Positions 59,308 through 64,000 of a DNA stretch of 64,000 nt are shown piece after piece (the stretch's first letter is position 1; each line of letters begins with the position of its first letter). The translations under genes and the position numbers were made by a program. The notes beneath the pieces are model-generated. The model did not search any database and was not told where the DNA came from. It worked only from the letters and a program-made list of their open reading frames with translations. This DNA comes from Deltaproteobacteria bacterium (GTDB lineage: Bacteria; Desulfobacterota; Desulfomonilia; UBA1062): contig JAKPDW010000063.1 of assembly GCA_029552245.1 (NCBI GenBank), forward strand, positions 1 to 64,000, in the 5' to 3' direction.

Positions 59308-60273
59308 TCACTTCCCGGCCCTGCCCCCTGACACCCCATCCCGCACGGCGCGGCCGAGGCTCCTCATCTGGGCCAGGTAGTCCCGCGGGAGGGGGTCGAT
59401 CGCCACCACGGCGCCGCCTATCCGCTCAGCTATGGCCTGCGCCTTCTTGGCCGAGAACTGGGGCTGCACGAAGATCACCCTCACGCCCTGGGCCTTTGCT
59501 TCCGCTATGAGTCGGGCGACCTTCCTCGCCCCGGGGTCCTTGCCCTCCTCCTCCACGGCCACCTGCTCGAAGCCGTACGCCTGTGCGAGGTACCCGAAGG
59601 CTGGGTGGAAGACGTAGACCTTCGAGCCTTTCATGGGCGCGAACACCTCTTTGAGCTCGCGGTCGAGCGCGTCGAGATCATCGAGGAAGGCCGAAAGGTT
59701 CGCCCGGTACACCCCTGCGTGCGCCGGGTCGACCCTCACCAGCGCGTCACAGATGTTCGAGGCCTGGATCTTGACCCGCCCGGGGTCGAGCCAGACATGG
59801 GGGTCGTATCCGCCATGGTCGTGGCCTTGCCCGCCTGCCTGCGTGCGCGGGTGCTCGTGGCGCCGATCCATGGGGATGAAGCGGATCCCTGATGTCGTGT
59901 CTACGATGGAGAGGCCCGGGAAGGACCTCGCCAGCTTCGGCACGAGCCCCTTCTCGAGCGGCACGCCGATCGTGAAATAGACCCTGGCACGCGCGATGCG
60001 CGCCACCTGCCTCGGCGTCGGCTCGTAGGTGTGGGGCGACTGGCCGGGGCCGACGAGCACCTCGACATCCACAAGGTCTCCCCCGACGCGCTCCACGAAG
60101 TATGCCTGGGGGACGATGCTTACGAAGACCGGTATCCTTGCAGAGGATGCGTGGGCTGTCGCCGTCGATGCCGCCCGGGCGGCAGGCGGGTGGGGTTGGG
60201 CAGCAAGGAAGAAGCAGGCGGCAAGGGTGGAAAGCGCGAAGGCGGCGCTTGGGATCATTGTGCGACGTGCCAC
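59308..60273 (-). CDS. znuA: Metal ABC transporter substrate-binding protein (ZnuA family)
   Basis: 321 residues, exported by an N-terminal signal peptide. Cluster A-I metal-binding fold: VSIVPQAYFVERVGGDLVDV, GQSPHTYEPTP (His ligand), a His-rich loop (RRHEHPRTQAGGQGHDHGGY) that favours zinc, then YDPHVWLDPG and VFHPAFGYLAQAYG with further His ligands, and EGKDPGARKVA. GTG start with GGGAGG eight bases upstream. It follows the ribbon-helix-helix/zinc-ribbon gene by 85 bp, so it is likely co-regulated by it. Confidence 0.92.
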   Translation of the reverse strand: MARRTMIPSAAFALSTLAACFFLAAQPHPPAARAASTATAHASSARIPVFVSIVPQAYFVERVGGDLVDVEVLVGPGQSPHTYEPTPRQVARIARARVYFTIGVPLEKGLVPKLARSFPGLSIVDTTSGIRFIPMDRRHEHPRTQAGGQGHDHGGYDPHVWLDPGRVKIQASNICDALVRVDPAHAGVYRANLSAFLDDLDALDRELKEVFAPMKGSKVYVFHPAFGYLAQAYGFEQVAVEEEGKDPGARKVARLIAEAKAQGVRVIFVQPQFSAKKAQAIAERIGGAVVAIDPLPRDYLAQMRSLGRAVRDGVSGGRAGK

Positions 60274-60357
60274 CGTCTCAACCTCCCTCGTTTTCCCCGG
60301 GGACCTCTCTGCGGAGCGCTTCCGGCCACTGCACGAGGTACCGCCATATCGATCCCC

Positions 60358-60612
60358 TCACTTCGCCGTCATGCACACGAGGTGGCGCTCGCTGCACTCG
60401 TCGCACGTCATCACCGCGTGATCCCGGCAGAACTCGTCCCAGTGCTGCTTCTGGTTCGCGCTGAGGATGCCCGTCCCGTTGCACAGGGGGCAGACGTTGC
60501 CCAGGGCGGAAAGGATCGCACCCCTGATGAACTCGGAGCGGTTCGGCATCTCCCTGATGATGGAGTAGAGCGCGTCGTCAACCTTGAACGTGATGATCCC
60601 CTGCTTCTTCAT
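60358..60612 (-). CDS. Ribbon-helix-helix regulator with C-terminal zinc-ribbon-like domain, probable zinc-uptake regulator
   Basis: 84 residues. Residues 1-40 form a ribbon-helix-helix pattern (KKQGIITFKVDDALYSIIRE, MPNRSEFIRGAILSALG). The rest carries CPLC and CDEC pairs plus His/Cys residues (HWDEFCRDH, ERHLVC), enough for one or two zinc sites. Being the first gene before znuACB-type genes, it is a good candidate for a metal-sensing repressor. GGAGGGG precedes the ATG; the track start adds 21 codons that cover the operator. No named family is known to me with this exact architecture. Confidence 0.8.
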   Translation of the reverse strand: MKKQGIITFKVDDALYSIIREMPNRSEFIRGAILSALGNVCPLCNGTGILSANQKQHWDEFCRDHAVMTCDECSERHLVCMTAK

Positions 60613-60631
60613 AGGCCCCTCCATGCCGTGG

Positions 60632-60650
60632 GTAATACCAAGTAATACCA
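60632..60650. promoter_or_regulatory. Tandem operator GTAATACCA-N-GTAATACCA
   Basis: Two identical 9-bp direct repeats at 60632 and 60642, spaced by exactly one helical turn (10 bp), 20 bp upstream of the zinc-ribbon regulator and within the divergent region shared with the alpha/beta hydrolase gene. Ribbon-helix-helix proteins commonly bind such same-face tandem half-sites. Confidence 0.65.
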
Positions 60651-60694
60651 CGGCCGTGTTCCTGTCAAGCAGCAACGGGATGTATCATCGCGCC

Positions 60695-61549
60695 ATGGAC
60701 AAGGTGCTCGCCCTGATGAGGCGATCGGCGTTCCTCAGGGAGAACGAGACAGGCCGCGTGGAAGGCCCGGGCTTTTCCTTTCACCACCTCGTCCGAGGGG
60801 CGGGAAGGCCGGTCATCCTCGTGCACGGCGGAGGCGTGTGGCTCTACTCGTACAGGCACATCATCGCCCCGCTCTCGGGCTCGCTCGCCGTGCATGCCCT
60901 GGACATGCCGGGGCACGGCTTCACCTGGAGACGCGACCGAGGCACAGCCCTGGACCTCGAGGTCATGGCGGGCGCCCTCAAGGAGTACACGTCCCTCCTG
61001 GGCATCGAGAAGGCATCGCTGGTGGGGCACTCCTGGGGCGGCGCGTGGGTCATCGCCTATGCCCTTCTCTACCCCGAGGCTACTGACAGGATCGTCCTCA
61101 TCGACTCGAGCGGGCTCGACGTCCCGGACACGAGGAGCTGGGAACTCTTGAAGATACCCTTCGTCGGGGAAGCGCTCGTGACGCTTGCGCCCACCTGGGC
61201 GGGCAGGCGCATGCTGTCCATGGCCTATGCGGACACCGGCGTGCTGGACAGGGAAGCGGCGAGGGAGACCCTCTTGCCCCTGAAGATCCCCGGCAACAGG
61301 AAGGACTTGCTGAACCTCTGCAGGAACCTGTCGTGGAAAGGGCTCGAGCAGGGCATGCGCCGCCTGGGGTGTCCGGCCATGCTCATCTGGGGCGAGCACG
61401 ACAGGTACCTCGACAAGGGGCTCGCGGGCCGTTTCCGTGATCTCATAGAGGGTCTCGAGGTGCACGTGGTGCAGGGCAGCGGGCACTGCCCCCACGAGGA
61501 GCGCCCCGAGCTCACCTCGAGGCTGATCGCAGGGTTCCTGTGCGCGTGA
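60695..61549 (+). CDS. Alpha/beta hydrolase
   Basis: 284 residues. Oxyanion loop VHGGGVWLYS, nucleophile elbow VGHSWGGAW (Ser), acid in IWGEHDRYLDKG (Asp) and catalytic His in GSGHCPHEERPE. This set matches esterase/C-C hydrolase/dehalogenase-type members; the cap domain does not reveal the substrate. It is divergent from the zinc regulator. Start ATG (MDKVLAL) is chosen over an upstream ATG five codons earlier; neither has a strong ribosome site. Confidence 0.88.
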   Translation: MDKVLALMRRSAFLRENETGRVEGPGFSFHHLVRGAGRPVILVHGGGVWLYSYRHIIAPLSGSLAVHALDMPGHGFTWRRDRGTALDLEVMAGALKEYTSLLGIEKASLVGHSWGGAWVIAYALLYPEATDRIVLIDSSGLDVPDTRSWELLKIPFVGEALVTLAPTWAGRRMLSMAYADTGVLDREAARETLLPLKIPGNRKDLLNLCRNLSWKGLEQGMRRLGCPAMLIWGEHDRYLDKGLAGRFRDLIEGLEVHVVQGSGHCPHEERPELTSRLIAGFLCA

Positions 61550-62205
61550 GGCGCAATGATACCATTCAGGGATTCAGCGCTTGGATCCCACCCGGGCATC
61601 CAGGCGTACCTTCGTGCGGCCACGATGCCACACGGCACTCGGGCGACCCGGCATGTCTGCCCCAAGCCCGCAGATCAACGACACGGCCTGCACGACACGG
61701 TCTCGCCTCGAGGCTGACAGCTGGGTTCCTGTGCGCGCGAGGCGCGCCGAGACGCCCTCTGCCCTGCCGGGTCTCACCCCTTGCTTGCAGGCGCAGGAAA
61801 GGCGGCACCGGCGCGTTGAGGCGCCCGGCCTGGCCGCCAGCCTCGTTGCATGCCTGCATAAGGGGCGACACGAAACCGCATCCACATGGGTGGCAGGCTT
61901 TCCGGCATGTCTTCCGCCTCATGAGGGCGTGTCTGCGAGCGGCACCTTCGGGCTAGCCCGCAGCGTAACACCATGCAGACCCTCTGCAGCCCCCGTGCGC
62001 AGGCGCCTCTCCCGTGCATGCATGGTCCTCAAAAAAGCGTCACCCTCCCCTTCCAGCGATCACGAGCCGCTCTTTTCCCCTCGATGCAGGAAGCGGTGTG
62101 GAAATGAAAGGCCACCCCCCGCGATGAAGGCAGTGTCCCCTTTCATGATGGTGTCGCGGTCAGCGGGGTGAGGATGGCAGACCTCCGGATGACCGGGCAC
62201 CGCCA
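61550..62205. other. Gene-free stretch with a duplicated gene end
   Basis: 656 bp. The last bases of the hydrolase gene (CCTCGAGGCTGA, then GGGTTCCTGTGCGCG and GAGGCGC from 61515) recur degenerately at 61706, 191 bp further on. Both-strand ORFs here translate this and other low-complexity sequence. No RNA gene recognised. Confidence 0.5.
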
Positions 62206-62952
62206 TCACCGCTTCATGAGCGCGAACACGCCCCAGCCCAGGTATTCCCGCGTGTACGTGGCGTAGCGCACGGGCGCCGATGTCAGCCGGGCGCGAACCT
62301 CCCCGGCCATTTCGTCATCGGGGTTTGCATCGAGCCATCGGCGCATGGTGAGCCATTGGGCGGCCTCATACCTGTCCCAGCTGTCTTGGTCGGCAAGGAC
62401 CATTTCCACGACGTCATAGCCGAGGCTTCCGAACGACGCGAGCAGGTCAGGAAGCGTGAGAAAGTTGGAGATCGCGCCTGCAAGACACCCCCTGGCGACG
62501 TCTTCCGTCGGCGGCAAGCGCCGCCAGTAGGGCTCGCCGACGAGGATGACACCCCCGGGGCGCACGCTTTTCGCCAGAAGCTCGATGGTGCCGGCAACAC
62601 CCCCTCCGATCCAGGTGGCTCCGACACATGCCGCCACATCGACCGGCTCGTCGGAGACGAAGCCGGCCGCATCGCCGTGGATGAACCTCACCCGGTGGGC
62701 GACCCCGAGTTCTTCTGCGCGTCGTCGTGCCTGCTCGGTGAACAACAGGCTCATGTCGATGCCGGTGCCGATGATCCCGTAATCGCGCGCCCAGGTGCAC
62801 AGCATCTCCCCCGACCCGCTGCCGAGGTCGAGCACCCTCGCCCCCTTCTCCAGGCGGAGCGCCTCTCCGAGCTGTGCGAGCTTTTCGGGCGTGAACGGGT
62901 TGTGGATGCGGTGGCCGCTTTCGGTTATGGTGAATATCCTGGGAATGTCCAA
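62206..62952 (-). CDS. Class I SAM-dependent methyltransferase
   Basis: 248 residues. The SAM motif VLDLGSGSGEMLCTWARDYG is clear, with motif II-like FIHGDAAGF and PGGVILVGEPYWRRLPP. It resembles the small-molecule/YjhP-like methyltransferases. TTG start with AAAGGAG ten bases upstream. Alone on this strand apart from the PEP carboxylase gene 118 bp upstream. Substrate unknown. Confidence 0.85.
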   Translation of the reverse strand: MDIPRIFTITESGHRIHNPFTPEKLAQLGEALRLEKGARVLDLGSGSGEMLCTWARDYGIIGTGIDMSLLFTEQARRRAEELGVAHRVRFIHGDAAGFVSDEPVDVAACVGATWIGGGVAGTIELLAKSVRPGGVILVGEPYWRRLPPTEDVARGCLAGAISNFLTLPDLLASFGSLGYDVVEMVLADQDSWDRYEAAQWLTMRRWLDANPDDEMAGEVRARLTSAPVRYATYTREYLGWGVFALMKR

Positions 62953-63070
62953 AACGGCAGATCTCCTTTCACGTGTGAATACACACGGTCACAGCCTGTC
63001 TTCCATGACATGAGCGGCCATCGACGTGATCCCGCTCGGTCTCATGGTCAGCCCTGCGTCGGTGCGTTGT

Positions 63071-64000
63071 CTAGCCCAGGAATCGGCGCATCAGCGCCGT
63101 AGAGAGAATATGGTTGCCGATCTGTTGCGTATTCCCGCTTTCGAGGTCGTTTCTGATTCTGCGCACGACTGACAGGTGTTCTTCGTGGGTCTGGGGTTCC
63201 CCTACGAACCTTCCCAGTGCCTCACGCAGCGAATCAGTCATCAACGGCCCTTCGAGATCGGCGAACTTCAAGGCTTCCTCGATCTTCGCACGGAACGAAG
63301 GATATGCATCGTGGATAAAACTGAGGTCGTCGTCGCTGAGGGCGTCGAACGCGATGAGCTCCGGCGGCAGGCCGAGAGCGTACAGAGAGCACGTGAACGA
63401 GATCGCTCTCGGCAGGGTGATCCCGTCGAGCTCGCGCGCATACCCGAACAGGCCCACGTGCAGCTTACGCGCCCGCCGCGCCGGGACGTGCTTTGCCATC
63501 CGGTTGATGTGCGGTGCCAGCTCAGCGATGCTGCGTCGGTAGACCTTGCTGTAGCGCTCCATGATCGACTGGGCTCGTTCCACGTCGATGGGTGCTGCAT
63601 GACCGATGACTCGCGACTTGAGGTGTTCACAAGCGGCTCGCACCTCGTCGACCGGGTAGTCGAACTTGAACGCAGACTGGATCGTAAACGTTACCACGCT
63701 TGGGTACTCGCGACCGACGCGCTCTGCGGTGCGTGGAGAGAGTCCTCCACGGAATGGCGCAGACCCCATACCGAGGATGGGGTGGATCCGCACTCCGATG
63801 CGCTCGGCGAGACGGTCGAGATTCATGAGGGCGATCTTGTTGGCAAGCGCCGCCGAGACGAGCCCGAAGTTCATCGCCGTATCCGAACGCGCGAGGAAGA
63901 CTCGCTGGTCCTCCACGTCCTTGTCCGAGAGGTAGTCCTCGACGATACGGTCTGCGTTCAGCATGCTCTGGACGTCTTCGAACAGCGGGATGACCTGGAT
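63071..64000 (-). CDS. ppcA: Archaeal-type phosphoenolpyruvate carboxylase, 5' part outside the window
   Basis: About 310 residues of the C-terminal portion of the short PEP carboxylase (PpcA, normally near 500 residues). It catalyses PEP plus bicarbonate to oxaloacetate. The frame is open to the window edge: VIPLFEDVQSMLNADRIVED continues upstream of the track's ATG at 63964, so that ATG is internal. Characteristic blocks are RVFLARSDTAMNFGLVSA, ILGMGSAPFRGGLSP and FTIQSAFKFDYPVDEV. Found in archaea and some anaerobic bacteria, where it feeds the TCA branch. Stop is TAG. Confidence 0.88.
   Translation of the reverse strand: MQVIPLFEDVQSMLNADRIVEDYLSDKDVEDQRVFLARSDTAMNFGLVSAALANKIALMNLDRLAERIGVRIHPILGMGSAPFRGGLSPRTAERVGREYPSVVTFTIQSAFKFDYPVDEVRAACEHLKSRVIGHAAPIDVERAQSIMERYSKVYRRSIAELAPHINRMAKHVPARRARKLHVGLFGYARELDGITLPRAISFTCSLYALGLPPELIAFDALSDDDLSFIHDAYPSFRAKIEEALKFADLEGPLMTDSLREALGRFVGEPQTHEEHLSVVRRIRNDLESGNTQQIGNHILSTALMRRFLG

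Overview
The window reads as a chromosomal segment of a high-G+C, Gram-negative, obligately anaerobic bacterium. A member of the former Deltaproteobacteria (Desulfobacterota, for example a Syntrophorhabdus- or Syntrophobacter-like syntroph) fits best. Grounds are a glycyl radical enzyme with its activase, 2-hydroxyacyl-CoA dehydratase / class I benzoyl-CoA reductase-type subunits, paired acyl-CoA dehydrogenases, an octaheme cytochrome, an archaeal-type PEP carboxylase, a PEP-CTERM protein and an outer-membrane porin. The taxonomic call is inference; no rRNA gene is present.

Layout. 1-3.8 kb: tetR-adaptor-RND efflux operon (minus, runs off the left edge). 4.4-11.6 kb: mixed single genes (frameshifted hemolysin III/PAQR protein, patatin lipoprotein, small ribbon-helix-helix protein, matrixin-like metalloprotease lipoprotein, frameshifted U32/RlhA protein, secreted unknown, tRNA-Thr). 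11.7-14.0 kb: polar amino acid ABC transporter whose permease carries an in-frame amber codon. 14.3-33.7 kb: the standout region. A TetR gene and a Fur-box promoter precede a tightly overlapping operon (15.75-28.75 kb) of two acyl-CoA dehydrogenases with complementary motif losses, three related helical proteins of unknown function, a second TetR, three HgdB/BcrB/BcrC-type subunits, a 76-aa protein, two BcrA/HgdC-type ATPase activators, a protein resembling the acetyl-CoA synthase beta subunit, and a CooC/MinD-type ATPase. After a repeat-bearing gap come an SCP2-fused glycyl radical enzyme, its radical SAM activase and a short-chain dehydrogenase. Together these look like a pathway for anaerobic radical or low-potential chemistry on hydrophobic acyl-CoA substrates; the substrate cannot be read from sequence.

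34.8-44.1 kb: arsenate reductase, porin, OmpR-type response regulator, an ECF sigma operon with glycogen-binding-fold (CBM48-like) partners, and a divergent FAD oxidoreductase / DUF1365-cyclopropane synthase / NTF2-like operon whose synthase has a second in-frame amber codon. 44.5-48 kb: PEP-CTERM protein, then an A+T-richer patch with an IS256-type transposase remnant and a TetR-flavin oxidoreductase pair. 48-64 kb: lipoprotein, crotonase, radical SAM protein, GH13 glycosidase, octaheme-TPR cytochrome, PNPOx-like protein, a zinc-type ABC transporter behind a ribbon-helix-helix/zinc-ribbon regulator with a tandem-repeat operator, alpha/beta hydrolase, methyltransferase and the 3' part of PEP carboxylase.

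Many intergenic gaps contain short direct repeats at two preferred pitches (about 59-63 and 72-76 bp); the clearest is a five-copy array at exactly 61 bp. Two frameshifts and two internal amber codons occur in otherwise well-conserved genes. They may be true lesions or sequence errors, and read-level checking is the decisive test.
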